Shown piece after piece: positions 14,153-23,686 of a stretch of DNA of 64,000 bases. The DNA is from Vibrio palustris (GTDB taxonomy: Bacteria > Pseudomonadota > Gammaproteobacteria > Enterobacterales > Vibrionaceae). The stretch covers positions 1,116,001 through 1,180,000 of the forward strand of contig NZ_AP024887.1 of assembly GCF_024346995.1 (NCBI RefSeq). Reading direction: 5' to 3'. A program made the position numbers and the translations under genes. The notes under the pieces were generated by a model. It made no database searches. It was not told the origin of the DNA and worked only from the letters and a program-made list of their open reading frames with translations. The stretch's first letter is position 1. Every line of letters starts with the position of its first letter.

Positions 14153-16780
14153 ATGGGTAAATCACTCGTTATCGTAGAGTCTCCAGCCAAGGCCAAAACA
14201 ATCAACAAATATCTTGGCAAAGACTTTATCGTAAAGTCTAGTGTCGGTCATGTCCGCGATCTACCAACCGCAGGGCAGTCGACAGGCGGAAAAAAAGCAG
14301 CACCTCAATCCACGAAGCATTTAAGTGCAGAAGAAAAAGCACGGGTAAAGAAAGAGAAAGAACGTGCCGCACTCATTAAGAAAATGGGTATTGACCCTTT
14401 TCATGATTGGGAAGCGAACTATCAGATCTTGCCTGGTAAGGAAAAAGTCGTCTCCGAGCTACAGAAATTAGCGAAAGACGCAGACGCTGTCTATCTCGCA
14501 ACGGATTTGGATCGCGAAGGGGAAGCCATCGCTTGGCACCTTCGTGAGCTCATCGGTGGCGATGAAGAGCGATACAAACGGGTTGTGTTTAATGAAATCA
14601 CTAAAGGCGCCATTCAACAGGCGTTTGAAACACCAGGCGAATTAAACATGGACGGCGTTAATGCACAGCAAGCGCGCCGTTTTATGGACCGTGTGGTTGG
14701 TTTTATGGTGTCTCCGTTGCTGTGGAAAAAAGTAGCCCGTGGTTTATCGGCAGGGCGAGTGCAATCCGTCGCCGTTAAACTTTTGGTTGAACGTGAGCGT
14801 TCAATCAAGGCGTTCACTCCTGAAGAGTTTTGGGATATTCATGCCGACACGTTAACATCGAGCGATCAAGCGTTCCGTTTGCTGGTGGCACAGAAAGATG
14901 GTGCAGCATTTAAGCCAGTCAACGAAGCGCAAGCAACCGATGCATTAACTGAGCTTGAAAAAGCACGTTATGAAGTCTGCAAGCGTGAAGATAGGCCCAC
15001 AAGCAGTAAGCCAAGTGCGCCATTTATCACCTCGACTCTGCAGCAGGCGGCCAGTACTCGTCTAGGCTATGGTGTGAAAAAGACCATGATGCTCGCTCAG
15101 CGCCTCTATGAGGGCGGTTACATTACTTATATGCGTACTGACTCAACTAACTTGAGTCAAGAGGCTGTGAGTAACGTACGGGAGTATATTACGGCAGAGT
15201 TTGGTGATGCTTATTTGCCAGAAAAGCCGAATGTTTATGGCAGTAAAGAAAATGCACAAGAAGCGCACGAAGCGATTCGTCCTTCAAGCGTATCAGTGCT
15301 GGAATCTCAGCTGGAAGGTATGGATAAAGATGCGCATAAATTGTATGCGTTGATTTGGAATCAGTTTGTCGCGTGTCAAATGACGCCAGCAAAATATGAT
15401 TCGACCACGATTAGTGTCAAAGCAGCTGATTATACCTTGAAAGCGAAAGGCCGTATTTTGAAGTTTGACGGTTGGACTCGTGTACAGCGTCCATTGGGTA
15501 AAAATGACGATCAAATTCTACCGGCGGTTAAAGTCGGGGATGAGCTGACTCTACAGACCCTTGAACCCAAGCAGCACTTTACTAAGCCGCCGGCGCGCTT
15601 TACAGAAGCAGCACTGGTTAAAGAGTTAGAAAAACGAGGCATTGGTCGTCCATCTACCTACGCTTCGATTATCTCAACTATTCAAGACCGCGGTTATGTC
15701 AAAGTGGACCAGCGTCGTTTTTATGCGGAAAAAATGGGCGAAATCGTCACTGATCGTTTAGATGACAGTTTTGATGATTTAATGAATTACGATTTTACCG
15801 CACGTATGGAAGAGAAGCTTGACCAAATTGCAGACGGTGAAGTGAATTGGAAAGGCATGTTGGATAGTTTCTTCTCTGATTTCAGTGAAAACCTAGCACA
15901 AGCTGAACAAGATGAAGAACATGGTGGCATGAAGCCGAACCATATGGTTGAGACAGATATTGATTGTCCGACATGTGGCCGTAAAATGGTCATTCGTACC
16001 GCTTCCACCGGTGTGTTTTTAGGGTGTTCTGGTTATGCATTACCGCCTAAAGAGCGCTGTAAAACAACCATTAATTTAGGTGATGAAGACGGCGTTGTTA
16101 ACGTGTTGGAAGAGGACGTAGAAACCGCAGCGTTGCGCGCGAAAAAACGTTGTCCGATTTGTGATACAGCGATGGATGCCTATCTTATTGATGAAGAGCG
16201 TAAACTGCATGTTTGTGGTAATAATCCTAACTGTGAAGGTTATGAAGTCGAACATGGTGAGTTTAAGCTAAAAGGTTATGATGGCCCTGTGGTCGAGTGT
16301 GACAAGTGCAGTTCAGACATGGTCTTAAAAAACGGTCGTTTTGGTAAATATATGGCCTGTACGAATGACGAATGTACTAATACTCGTAAGATACTGCGCA
16401 ACGGGGATGTGGCGCCACCTAAAGAAGATCCGGTGCATTTTCCTGAGTTTCCTTGCACACAGTCAGATGCCTACTTTGTGTTGCGTGATGGTGCGTCTGG
16501 TTTGTTCTTTGCGGCCAGTAATTTCCCTAAATCCCGCGAGACGCGAGCACCGCTAGTCCAAGAGCTAGCACAGTACAAAGAACGCTTAGCAGAGAAGTTT
16601 AAATACCTTGCTGATGCGCCGCAAAGCGATCCCGATGGACTACCTACCGTTGTTCGTTTTAGTCGTAAGTCTAAAGAACATTATGTTAGAACGGAAAATG
16701 AAGGCAAACCTTCTGGTTGGACTGCCGTCTATGTGGATGGAAAATGGGAAGTAACGGACAAGCGTAAGAAAAAGAAATAG
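14153..16780 (+). CDS. topA: DNA topoisomerase I
   Basis: TopA relaxes negative supercoils by cutting one strand through a phosphotyrosine. The 875-residue protein begins with the TOPRIM domain ([17 protein letters not shown]; acidic DLDREGEA). The active-site tyrosine is in ITYMRTDST at about residue 326. The C-terminal third has three Cys4 zinc-ribbon repeats (starting [16 protein letters not shown] and CDKCSSDM) and then a basic tail ending KRKKKK. I chose ATG 14153 over the in-frame TTG at 14141 because MGK is the conserved N-terminus; AAGGAC lies about 15 bases upstream. Confidence 0.97.
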   Translation: MGKSLVIVESPAKAKTINKYLGKDFIVKSSVGHVRDLPTAGQSTGGKKAAPQSTKHLSAEEKARVKKEKERAALIKKMGIDPFHDWEANYQILPGKEKVVSELQKLAKDADAVYLATDLDREGEAIAWHLRELIGGDEERYKRVVFNEITKGAIQQAFETPGELNMDGVNAQQARRFMDRVVGFMVSPLLWKKVARGLSAGRVQSVAVKLLVERERSIKAFTPEEFWDIHADTLTSSDQAFRLLVAQKDGAAFKPVNEAQATDALTELEKARYEVCKREDRPTSSKPSAPFITSTLQQAASTRLGYGVKKTMMLAQRLYEGGYITYMRTDSTNLSQEAVSNVREYITAEFGDAYLPEKPNVYGSKENAQEAHEAIRPSSVSVLESQLEGMDKDAHKLYALIWNQFVACQMTPAKYDSTTISVKAADYTLKAKGRILKFDGWTRVQRPLGKNDDQILPAVKVGDELTLQTLEPKQHFTKPPARFTEAALVKELEKRGIGRPSTYASIISTIQDRGYVKVDQRRFYAEKMGEIVTDRLDDSFDDLMNYDFTARMEEKLDQIADGEVNWKGMLDSFFSDFSENLAQAEQDEEHGGMKPNHMVETDIDCPTCGRKMVIRTASTGVFLGCSGYALPPKERCKTTINLGDEDGVVNVLEEDVETAALRAKKRCPICDTAMDAYLIDEERKLHVCGNNPNCEGYEVEHGEFKLKGYDGPVVECDKCSSDMVLKNGRFGKYMACTNDECTNTRKILRNGDVAPPKEDPVHFPEFPCTQSDAYFVLRDGASGLFFAASNFPKSRETRAPLVQELAQYKERLAEKFKYLADAPQSDPDGLPTVVRFSRKSKEHYVRTENEGKPSGWTAVYVDGKWEVTDKRKKKK

Positions 16781-17218
16781 CCAATCCGTTTCTTTTTGAT
16801 AAAAGAGTAGCATTTATTGCTGCTCTTTTTTTTTGCTACCGTACTCGCATTTTTTATATGATTTCATTCTGTTATCAGAAAAATTGCAAAAATAACTCAC
16901 TATTTTCAATATGTTGACTACTTTTATAAGAGCGCTTAAAAATTCTGTATCGGTATAGCAAGGCCTTATTACAAGGGCTTGTCGGTTCAGTAGGGCAGTG
17001 GAAAACGGCGGGACTTAAGCAATCAAACCGTTATCTATACGAAGTATGCAAATGAGAGGACACACAATACTCCGATACGTAATCATTCAGTCGGTGATTG
17101 TGTCTCATTCGATGTGCGAAATGAAAGTGAGCACAGTAATCTGCATAGAAAATGGAACGTCACGTTGTTGTCTTTATCAAAGATGAACAAGCAGCGATAA
17201 AAAGTAATGGAGAAAACA
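16781..17218. other. topA-glgC spacer with candidate glgC promoter
   Basis: After the topA terminator there are about 380 bases without a gene. A candidate sigma-70 promoter has TTGACT at 16914-16919, 17 bases, and a poor TAAAAA at 16937-16942. Further down, ACACAAT and ATTGTGT form an inverted repeat around 17061-17103, a possible operator or leader hairpin. The long (over 200-base) putative leader is compatible with post-transcriptional control of glycogen genes, but I see no clear named site. Confidence 0.35.
16802..16834 (+). terminator. Intrinsic terminator after topA
   Basis: AAAGAGTAGC pairs with GCTGCTCTTT (one G-U pair) around a 7-base loop, and a run of T follows. It is strong and directional. 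Confidence 0.9.
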
Positions 17219-18436
17219 ATGGCTGGTGTACTAGGTATGATTTTAGCTGGAGGTGAAGGCAAGCGCTTGATGCCTTTAACTGGAACTAGAAGTAAACCAT
17301 CAGTACCTTTCGGTGGCAGTTATCGATTAATTGATTTCGCACTCAATAATTTTGTGAATGCCGATCTCTTACGTGTTTATGTATTAACACAGTTCAAGTC
17401 GCAATCCTTATATTTACATATGAAGAAAGGCTGGAATGTTGGTGGTGTAACGGATCGGTTTATTGACCCGGTTCCCGCACAAATGCGTGACGGTAAACGT
17501 TGGTATGAAGGCACAGCAGATGCTATCTATCAAAATTTACGCTTTATTGAATTAGCTGAGCCGGACGAAGTGTGTATTTTTGGCTCTGATCATATCTACA
17601 AAATGGATATTCGTCAGATGCTTGAGTTCCATCGTCAGTCTAACGCCCAGTTAACGGTATCGGCAATTCGGATGCCAGTCGATAAAGCGAGTGATTTTGG
17701 AATTATTGAAATTGATACCGAAGGACGCATGATTGGCTTTGAAGAAAAACCGCGTCATCCCAAATGCATTCCAGGCGAGCCTGAATGGGCGCTGGTATCA
17801 ATGGGGAATTATATTTTCAATACGGACAGTTTATACCGTGAGTTGGGAATTGACTCTGAGGATCCGCAATCAAGTCACGATTTTGGCAATGATATAATTC
17901 CTCGTATGTATCCGAAGGGTGAGGTCTATGTGTATGACTTTTCGAGTAATAAGATTAAAGGTGAACAACACGATAATTATTGGCGCGATGTCGGTACGGT
18001 AGAGGCGTATTGGGAAGCGCATATGGATTTACTGGGCGATGATCAAAAGTTTTCTTTGTATAATCGTAGTTGGCCGTTACACACATTTTATCCACCTTTA
18101 CCGCCCGCAACTTTTGTTGATTCGTCTGAGCAAAAAGTGAAAATTACCGACAGCATGGTCTCTGGCGGCAGTTTTATTCATGGCTCAGATATTTATAAGT
18201 CAGTATTAGGTTATCGAACCAATATTGCGACTGGCTGTTGCATCAGTGAATCTGTTATCTTAGGGGATGTAAAAGTCGGTGCAGGGTGTACTATCAAGCG
18301 AGCCATTATCGATAAGGGGGTTGAGATCGCCCCAGGTACGGTAATTGGCGAAGATCTTGATGCCGATCGTGAACGGTTTAATGTATCACCCAGTGGAATT
18401 GTCGTTGTGGCAAAAGGAATGAAAGTTGGATTCTAA
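17219..18436 (+). CDS. glgC: Glucose-1-phosphate adenylyltransferase GlgC
   Basis: GlgC makes ADP-glucose, the committed step of bacterial glycogen synthesis. The 405-residue protein has the nucleotidyltransferase signature LAGGEGKRLMPLT with the catalytic region near residues 10-25, FGSDHIYKMD in the middle, and a left-handed beta-helix hexapeptide C-terminal domain (about 300-400) used in allosteric control. I chose ATG 17219 (MAGVLGM), with GGAG seven bases upstream; an ATG at 17207 overlaps that same GGAG and adds only MEKT. glgA starts inside its last codons, so the two are an operon. Confidence 0.96.
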   Translation: MAGVLGMILAGGEGKRLMPLTGTRSKPSVPFGGSYRLIDFALNNFVNADLLRVYVLTQFKSQSLYLHMKKGWNVGGVTDRFIDPVPAQMRDGKRWYEGTADAIYQNLRFIELAEPDEVCIFGSDHIYKMDIRQMLEFHRQSNAQLTVSAIRMPVDKASDFGIIEIDTEGRMIGFEEKPRHPKCIPGEPEWALVSMGNYIFNTDSLYRELGIDSEDPQSSHDFGNDIIPRMYPKGEVYVYDFSSNKIKGEQHDNYWRDVGTVEAYWEAHMDLLGDDQKFSLYNRSWPLHTFYPPLPPATFVDSSEQKVKITDSMVSGGSFIHGSDIYKSVLGYRTNIATGCCISESVILGDVKVGAGCTIKRAIIDKGVEIAPGTVIGEDLDADRERFNVSPSGIVVVAKGMKVGF

Positions 18437-19895
18437 TAATGACCAAATAAACCTCTGGTTTGTTGTCTCAGAAGCTCAAGGAATAGTGAAAAGTGGTGGG
18501 TTAGCGGATGTGGCGAAAGCTCTACCGAAAGCCTTAGTTGACTTAGGTCATCAAGTCGCGATCGTGCTCCCTGGTTATCAAAAAATTGCTGATAAAGAAC
18601 AGTTTCCCGTTATTTTAGAAACCGAGCTGTCTCATTGGCCACATACCGTTTATCAAGTACGTCAAACACAGCTAGATGGTGTGACTGTCTACTTAATTGA
18701 TTGTGATGCGTATTTTGAGCGTCCAGAGCTTTATGCTGAACATAACCAAGCATACGCTGATAATGGAGAACGGTTCAGTTTCTTTGCTGCTGCCAGTTTG
18801 GATGTATTGCCAAAACTTGATATACAACCTGACATTATTCATACCAATGACTGGCATACAGGGTTTGTTCCTTTTCTCCTCAAAACCCGTTACCGGCATG
18901 ATGACTATTATGCCAATACGAAAAGTATTTTGACTGTTCATAATGCGATTTTTAAGGGGGTGTTTTCTTATCAAGAGCTAGAATGTATTCCTGAATTGAA
19001 CCTCAATGGGATGGAGTTCTTGCGTTATGGCTCTGGTCAAGTGAGTATGTTGCGCGCAGGGATTGCCTTTGCTGATAAAGTGAATGCAGTCAGTGCGAAT
19101 TATGCCAATGAGTTATTAACGCCACTGGGCGCACATGGTTTCGTTGATGATTTTGTTCGTCGAGCAAGGGATTTGGTCGGTATTGTTAACGGGTGTGATT
19201 ACTCTGAGTGGAACCCAGAAACGGATGAGTATTTACCACAGCGTTATCATTGGGAGACCGAATCATTGCGTTCAGGGAAACATGCATGTAAACAAGCTTT
19301 GCAACGAGCGGTCGATTTACCCGAGCGAAGTGATGTCGCTGTTTTTGGCATGGTCTGCCGTTTAACGCATCAAAAAGGTTTCCATTATTTACTGCCTATC
19401 ATTGAACAGTTTTTGCAAAATGATGTACAAATGGTGATTGTGGGGACGGGGGAACCGAATATAGCCGCCACTCTACATCAACTGGCTAATCGTTATAGCG
19501 ATAAATTTATGTTCGTGGAGACTTACAGTAATGAGTTAGCTCATTTAGTTGAAGCTGGGGGCGACTTTTTCCTAATGCCTTCCGAGTTTGAAGCTTGTGG
19601 ACTGAATCAAATCTATAGTATGGCCTATGGTACCTTGCCTATTGTTCGTGAAGTCGGCGGGCTAAAAGATACCGTCGTCGATTATGATAAGTTTCCGCAA
19701 GAAGCGACGGGATTTGGCTTTATTGAACCGACACCACACGCATTACTCATTGTCATGCAACGCGCATTATTATTTTATTTGCAGCAACCTGAGGCACTTT
19801 TAGAAGTGCAACAAAGAGCGATGCAACGAGACTTTAGTTGGCAAGAGTCTGCGGTGCAATATGTAAAAATGTACCGCAGTGCTTTAAGTGACTAA
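18426..19895 (+). CDS. glgA: Glycogen synthase GlgA
   Basis: GlgA transfers glucose from ADP-glucose to a growing alpha-1,4-glucan. It is a GT5 GT-B enzyme of 489 residues with the ADP-glucose motif KSGGLADV at residues 22-29 and the C-terminal lobe motifs RLTHQKGF and PSEFEACGLNQIYSMAYG. The start appears to be TTG at 18426, inside the glgC tail (11-base overlap), with AAAGGA seven bases upstream. The nearby ATG at 18439 is out of frame and stops after three codons. No glgB, glgX or glgP is adjacent. Confidence 0.94.
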   Translation: MDSNNDQINLWFVVSEAQGIVKSGGLADVAKALPKALVDLGHQVAIVLPGYQKIADKEQFPVILETELSHWPHTVYQVRQTQLDGVTVYLIDCDAYFERPELYAEHNQAYADNGERFSFFAAASLDVLPKLDIQPDIIHTNDWHTGFVPFLLKTRYRHDDYYANTKSILTVHNAIFKGVFSYQELECIPELNLNGMEFLRYGSGQVSMLRAGIAFADKVNAVSANYANELLTPLGAHGFVDDFVRRARDLVGIVNGCDYSEWNPETDEYLPQRYHWETESLRSGKHACKQALQRAVDLPERSDVAVFGMVCRLTHQKGFHYLLPIIEQFLQNDVQMVIVGTGEPNIAATLHQLANRYSDKFMFVETYSNELAHLVEAGGDFFLMPSEFEACGLNQIYSMAYGTLPIVREVGGLKDTVVDYDKFPQEATGFGFIEPTPHALLIVMQRALLFYLQQPEALLEVQQRAMQRDFSWQESAVQYVKMYRSALSD

Positions 19896-19912
19896 CACAC
19901 TCTCATCATGCG

Positions 19913-19940
19913 AGAAGAGGTGACGGACTGCACCTCTTTT
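19913..19940 (+). terminator. Terminator after glgA
   Basis: AAGAGGTG pairs with CACCTCTT around a 7-base loop, followed by TT. The U-tract is short, so it may be only partly efficient. Confidence 0.75.
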
Positions 19941-20033
19941 CTGCAGACACTTCTGTTTATTAATGACGACGTTTATCTCGTTATAGCATTGTCTATGCTA
20001 TGATTCTCGGTCTTTTGTCATTGTTGGATACTC

Positions 20034-20858
20034 ATGCCGAACTCTCTACTATTTCACAAAGCATATCATCATCAAGCAAGCAGTGAGTGGGTGGTTTTCA
20101 TTCATGGTGCAGGTGGCAGTTCATCGATATGGTTTAAACAGCTTAAAGCGTATCGCCAATACTTTAATGTGTTATTAGTTGATTTACGTGGTCATGGCCG
20201 CTCAGCAGAGACGACCAGTGGTCAAGCAGGGGAGTCTTACACGTTTCGTGGCGTGTCGGGAGATGTGATCGACGTGATGGACCGACTGAATATCACCCAA
20301 GCACATATTGTCGCGATGTCTTTGGGTACTTTGATCGGACACACAATGGCCCAGTATCATCCGCACCGTATCAAAAGCATGGTGCTGGGCGGGGCAATAT
20401 TATCGTTTGATTGCCGTACACGATGTTTAATTAGCCTAGGTGACTGGTTTAAAAACCTAGTCCCTTACATGCTGCTTTATCGTTTATTTGCGTATATCGT
20501 GATGCCGACGGCAAGACAGCGTGAATCGCGCTGGTTATTTATTCGAGAAGCAAAAAAGTTGTGCCAAAGTGAATTTAAACGCTGGTTCCACTTAACCCGG
20601 TATGTCAATCCAATGATGACCACATACCGCTCGTGTATGCCGAGGATTCCAACGCTTTACCTTATGGGCGACAAAGACTATTTATTTTTAGAACCCGTAA
20701 AACGATGGGCTCAGCAACAGCCAATGAGTGAGCTTGTTGAGCTCAGTGATTGTGGTCACGTATGTAATATTGAGAGCCCGCAAAGGTTCAATCATCACTC
20801 GATTGAATTTATCCATCAGCATATTACCCGTGTGCGTGAGTCGCGTGTCACAAGCTAA
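20034..20858 (+). CDS. Alpha/beta-hydrolase fold protein
   Basis: A 274-residue alpha/beta hydrolase of unknown substrate. The oxyanion motif HGAGGSS lies near residue 24, the nucleophile elbow AMSLGT gives Ser96 (Ala replaces the first Gly of GxSxG, common in this family), the acid is Asp215 in GDKDYLF, and the base is His242 in DCGHVCNIE. A cap region (about 130-195) is rich in Trp, Arg and aromatic residues. There is no signal peptide. It most resembles the broad group annotated as serine aminopeptidase-like or lipase-like hydrolases. The 3' end overlaps the convergent DUF2007 gene by four bases. Confidence 0.85.
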   Translation: MPNSLLFHKAYHHQASSEWVVFIHGAGGSSSIWFKQLKAYRQYFNVLLVDLRGHGRSAETTSGQAGESYTFRGVSGDVIDVMDRLNITQAHIVAMSLGTLIGHTMAQYHPHRIKSMVLGGAILSFDCRTRCLISLGDWFKNLVPYMLLYRLFAYIVMPTARQRESRWLFIREAKKLCQSEFKRWFHLTRYVNPMMTTYRSCMPRIPTLYLMGDKDYLFLEPVKRWAQQQPMSELVELSDCGHVCNIESPQRFNHHSIEFIHQHITRVRESRVTS

Positions 20859-21178
20859 GCATTTTCCACCAGGGCGCTGCCACATTGCCAACAAACGGCA
20901 AAGTGCCCTTCATTGGTTTCTTGGCATTGATGACAAATCCAGCTCGGAAAGACAGTCTCTGTTGAAGCGCTCTGAAATGTTGCAATGATCGCGCTGGCAT
21001 CGTCAGCCTGAAAAGTATGGAAGAGCCAAATGTATGGCATAGAGTGCTCATCCATTGGTATTTCACCACGCAGTCCAAACCACTGTTCACCTCTGACTTC
21101 ACAAGCAATATTCTCTGATTGTAGTAGTCCACAGACGATATGAGCTTCGGCGGGATTATGGGTGATGTAGATCTTCAT
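20855..21178 (-). CDS. DUF2007 protein with C-terminal zinc ribbon
   Basis: The first 70 residues match the DUF2007 (putative signal-transducing, PII-like fold) pattern: MKIYITHNPAEAHIVCGLLQ and a short beta-rich core with VRGEQW. Residues 82-101 form a Cys4 site (CHQC and CWQC), a zinc ribbon of the RanBP/rubredoxin-like kind. DUF2007 proteins are small and cytoplasmic; their function is unknown. The ribosome site is GGAG. It is a separate short unit upstream of the tfoY terminator. Confidence 0.85.
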   Translation of the reverse strand: MKIYITHNPAEAHIVCGLLQSENIACEVRGEQWFGLRGEIPMDEHSMPYIWLFHTFQADDASAIIATFQSASTETVFPSWICHQCQETNEGHFAVCWQCGSALVENA

Positions 21179-21243
21179 TATGAACTCCTATTACTTGCTG
21201 TTTCAGTATAATAGGTGAGGGGGATTTAAAAAGTGACAGGCAA

Positions 21244-21273
21244 TAAAAAAGCACTCAATAGAGTGCTTTTTAA
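21244..21273. terminator. Intrinsic terminator after tfoY
   Basis: AAAAAGCACTC and GAGTGCTTTTT pair around AATA, with T-runs on both strands. It lies 10 bases after the tfoY stop on the minus strand. Confidence 0.9.
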
Positions 21274-21283
21274 ACTAAATAAA

Positions 21284-21871
21284 TTACAAGCGTTGCATGA
21301 GTTCATCACGGCGATTTTGCGGTATCACAGACCAATGTTGGCCTTCGATTGCGCCTTCTAGAGCCCACAGCAATTCAATACTGACGGTGGTCGTATGGGT
21401 ATCTTGAATGGCTTTGTAAGCTTCTAATGCGCCTTTTTCATGGAGCATTTCAACGGACTCGATCCCCGCTTTACGCAGCATACGCTCGGTTGCTAATCGT
21501 AAGTTAGGTAAATCTTTAAGCCGCGTTGGTTTTGCCTTCGCTTGAGATTCACGCTCTTTCTTCGCCACAAGCAATGCTTGCTTAGCTTCTTGCAAAATAT
21601 CATTGGGATTGTCCCAATAATCTTCAGGAAGAGCAAAATATTTAGTGATAACTGGGAAACCACGTTTTTTATAAATATAGGGTTCCAAGCCTTTCGATCG
21701 ATAAATCTCTGCGCAATGATCGTCTGCGCGGATGTGTAATTTATCTTGAACGACCAATGCAAACATTGTGTCATCAACAAAAATACCAAATCCGCCGAAC
21801 ATTGAGCGAGATTTTACGCGTCCTAGAGATTCAAACAGACGCATTGAGTTTTTTAATATAGGTTTATCCAT
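21284..21871 (-). CDS. tfoY: TfoX-family regulator, probably TfoY
   Basis: The 195-residue protein has the two-domain TfoX architecture: N-terminal domain with the hallmark [11 protein letters not shown] near residues 18-28, a linker, and the helix-hairpin-helix-like C-terminal domain ([17 protein letters not shown] onward). TfoX-family proteins control competence, type VI secretion and motility in Vibrio. TfoY rather than TfoX is preferred because a c-di-GMP-I riboswitch lies just upstream, as at V. cholerae VC1722, and because the neighbour is purR. I chose the ATG at 21871 (MDKPILK), which fits the family. An in-frame ATG at 21970 would add 33 residues and lies just past the aptamer. Confidence 0.9.
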   Translation of the reverse strand: MDKPILKNSMRLFESLGRVKSRSMFGGFGIFVDDTMFALVVQDKLHIRADDHCAEIYRSKGLEPYIYKKRGFPVITKYFALPEDYWDNPNDILQEAKQALLVAKKERESQAKAKPTRLKDLPNLRLATERMLRKAGIESVEMLHEKGALEAYKAIQDTHTTTVSIELLWALEGAIEGQHWSVIPQNRRDELMQRL

Positions 21872-21930
21872 GCCTTTAGTCTCGGTGTAATTGAGATACG
21901 CCACCAAAATCAGGTCCGAGAGTATAGCAA

Positions 21931-21974
21931 TACAATGCATATGTTTTGTCAGTGTAACGTAAACTTGCATTGTA
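21931..21974 (-). promoter_or_regulatory. Inverted repeat in the tfoY riboswitch expression platform
   Basis: TACAATGCA and TGCATTGTA form a perfect 9-bp stem (21931-21939 with 21966-21974) with a 26-base loop, starting seven bases after the aptamer. No U-tract follows, so it is not an obvious terminator. The upstream in-frame ATG (21970) lies inside its 5' arm, so the stem could control translation or a second start. Confidence 0.5.
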
Positions 21975-21980
21975 CATATT

Positions 21981-22085
21981 TCATCGGTAACCCCGCTACC
22001 TTTTAGATGACAGATACTGTCATCAAGCTAAGGCCGGAGGCTTTGCGTCCCAACCTTTCGATTGGTTTGCCCTGTGCGTGACATC
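21981..22085 (-). promoter_or_regulatory. Cyclic di-GMP-I (GEMM) riboswitch upstream of tfoY
   Basis: Read on the minus strand, the sequence has all conserved blocks of the class I c-di-GMP aptamer in order: CACGCACAGGGCAAACC, a hairpin with a GAAA tetraloop, GGGACGCAAAGCCUCCGG (tetraloop receptor and ligand core), a variable second hairpin, and GUAGCGGGGUUACCGAUG. It is close to the Vc2 aptamer of V. cholerae, which also precedes tfoY. The variable arm here is UUGAUGACAGUAUCUGUCAUC, itself a clean hairpin. The tfoY start is about 110 bases downstream. Confidence 0.97.
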
Positions 22086-22236
22086 TGGGTTTAATATAAT
22101 TATTAAGAACTTACAGCAAGGGAACCAGAATTGTTCATCAAGTTCCCTAATAATTCTACGCGAAAGTCTTTGTGTAAATTGCTATCTATTATATGTACCA
22201 ACATCCATAATGACACTAATGTTAATGAATATCAAT

Positions 22237-23238
22237 TTACAATTTCTTTACAGTGTCACGGGTGATCAATTCTGGGTGCATTTCAAATGTACGACGATCA
22301 TGCTGTTTGTTTTTGATTCGCTCTAGAAGAATTTCAAACGCGTTTTTCCCGACACGACGTTTAGGCTGATGGATTGTCGTCAGCGGGGGAGAGAAATACT
22401 CTGAGAGCTCAATATTATCATAGCCTACAATTGAGATATCATCAGGCACACTGCAGCCTTTTTGTTGTAAGCGGCTCATTAAGCCCAGTGCCATAGTATC
22501 ATTGAAGCAAAATACTGCGGTTGGTAGCTCATCCATCGCTAACAACTTATCTGCGGCAAGGACGGCAGTGTCACATTCAAAGTTGCCTTCTAAAATCCAA
22601 TCTTCGTTGACCGTTAATTTGGCTTCTTGCATTGCGCGGCGAAAGCCACGGATACGTTCTTGGCAAGCCACTTTCGAAAATTGTCCACTCAAACACGCAA
22701 TGTCGGTATGGCCATTGTCGATGAGGTGTTTAGTTGCAATGTAACCACCTTCTTCTGAATTGTCCAAAATGTTATCGGCTTGAGAATCTTCTAATCCCCA
22801 GTCCATGATCACTTTAGGGATATCTGAGTGGGCGTCGAGCATTTCCATGAGTTCGGGCGTCATGTCAGAACACATCACTAACATACCATCGACGCGTTTT
22901 TCCGCGAGCATACGTACATAATCACGCTGCTTTTCATAGATGCCACCAGTGTTACACAAAATGAGCGTATAGCCTTGGCGGTAACAGTAGCTTTCCACTC
23001 CATCAATGACTTCAGAAAAGAATTGGTTGGTAGATTGGGTCACTAACATACCAATAGTACGGGTGGTATTGCATTTCAAACTTCTTGCAACGGCACTCGG
23101 TGCGTAGTTCAGTTGTTTTACAGCGCCTAACACACGCTCTTGGGTCGTTTCAGCCACAAAGCGTGTTTTATTAATTACATGAGATACGGTTGTCGTCGAG
23201 ACGCCAGCGAGGCGGGCTACATCTTTGATTGTCGCCAT
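22237..23238 (-). CDS. purR: HTH-type transcriptional repressor PurR
   Basis: PurR is a LacI-family repressor that, with hypoxanthine or guanine as corepressor, represses purine-synthesis genes. The 333-residue protein has the LacI HTH ([23 protein letters not shown]), a hinge helix (SAVARSLK near 47-54) for minor-groove binding, and a periplasmic-binding-type ligand domain. The N-terminal 60 residues and the [12 protein letters not shown] segment agree well with E. coli PurR (341 residues). The ribosome site is AGGAC. Its 5' side holds a candidate structured RNA with terminator. Confidence 0.93.
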   Translation of the reverse strand: MATIKDVARLAGVSTTTVSHVINKTRFVAETTQERVLGAVKQLNYAPSAVARSLKCNTTRTIGMLVTQSTNQFFSEVIDGVESYCYRQGYTLILCNTGGIYEKQRDYVRMLAEKRVDGMLVMCSDMTPELMEMLDAHSDIPKVIMDWGLEDSQADNILDNSEEGGYIATKHLIDNGHTDIACLSGQFSKVACQERIRGFRRAMQEAKLTVNEDWILEGNFECDTAVLAADKLLAMDELPTAVFCFNDTMALGLMSRLQQKGCSVPDDISIVGYDNIELSEYFSPPLTTIHQPKRRVGKNAFEILLERIKNKQHDRRTFEMHPELITRDTVKKL

Positions 23239-23327
23239 TGGTTTTGTCCTATTACTGCTGCTGGCTAGGAAGGGTCAGATACTGAACTCAGCCAACAGTG
23301 GGTGCTTTTAAATAAGCCGATATGTAT

Positions 23328-23355
23328 TAAAAAAACCGCTAACTAAGAGCGGCTT
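23328..23355 (-). terminator. Strong intrinsic terminator upstream of purR
   Basis: On the minus strand AAGCCGCT pairs with AGCGGTTT (8 bp, one G-U) around CTTAGTT, followed by TTTT. It sits 90 bases before the purR start, pointing toward purR. No protein gene is known to end there, so it must end either a small RNA or a leader of purR. Confidence 0.85.
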
Positions 23356-23572
23356 GATTGGATAATTTTTATTTTCAAACTAGCTGTGATTCTAGACTGC
23401 TCTCTGCAGCGCCGCAATGAAAAATTCATATTTGTTATATGTACTCCATGTCCACGATCTTTTCGTTAGTGGGTTAAGCGGATAAAAAGAAGCGACTCTT
23501 GGCCGTAGTGAGTTGCCACGCAACCCTCCTCGGTTTGGCGTCTTTATGGTCGCTATTGGATGAAAACCGAGG
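23328..23572 (-). ncRNA. Candidate structured RNA or purR leader
   Basis: This minus-strand stretch contains, in order, a perfect 9-bp hairpin CCTCGGTTT/AAACCGAGG (23564-23572 with 23528-23536) with a 27-base loop, a perfect GTTGC/GCAAC hairpin with a 3-base loop (23512-23524), a loop-to-downstream complement AGCGAC/GTCGCT (23549-23554 with 23491-23496) that could form a pseudoknot, and the terminator. The region is 245 bases, close to no gene on that strand except purR downstream. A 66-codon frame (23392-23592) and a 28-codon frame starting at 23429 and stopping in the terminator loop exist, but neither has a ribosome site I trust. It could instead be a dispersed non-coding repeat. Confidence 0.5.
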
Positions 23573-23686
23573 ATTAGATTGTTTTGAATCAATAAAGGAT
23601 AAGGTTTTAAAGCGTAACGCTAGAATTATTACGGACTATGAATAGAATGAAATCAGTGTGTATAGAACCGGAAATCAGTAGCGCTT

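Noticed and set aside
13969..14160. 63-codon frame running into the topA start
   Set aside because: It has no ribosome site, overlaps the topA start in another frame and resembles no protein I know; the conserved TopA N-terminus explains the region better.
23392..23592. 66-codon minus-strand frame between purR and the torR-like gene
   Set aside because: No ribosome site and an odd composition (WTWSTYNKYEFF), while RNA hairpins and a terminator run through the same bases; I judge the interval to be non-coding.
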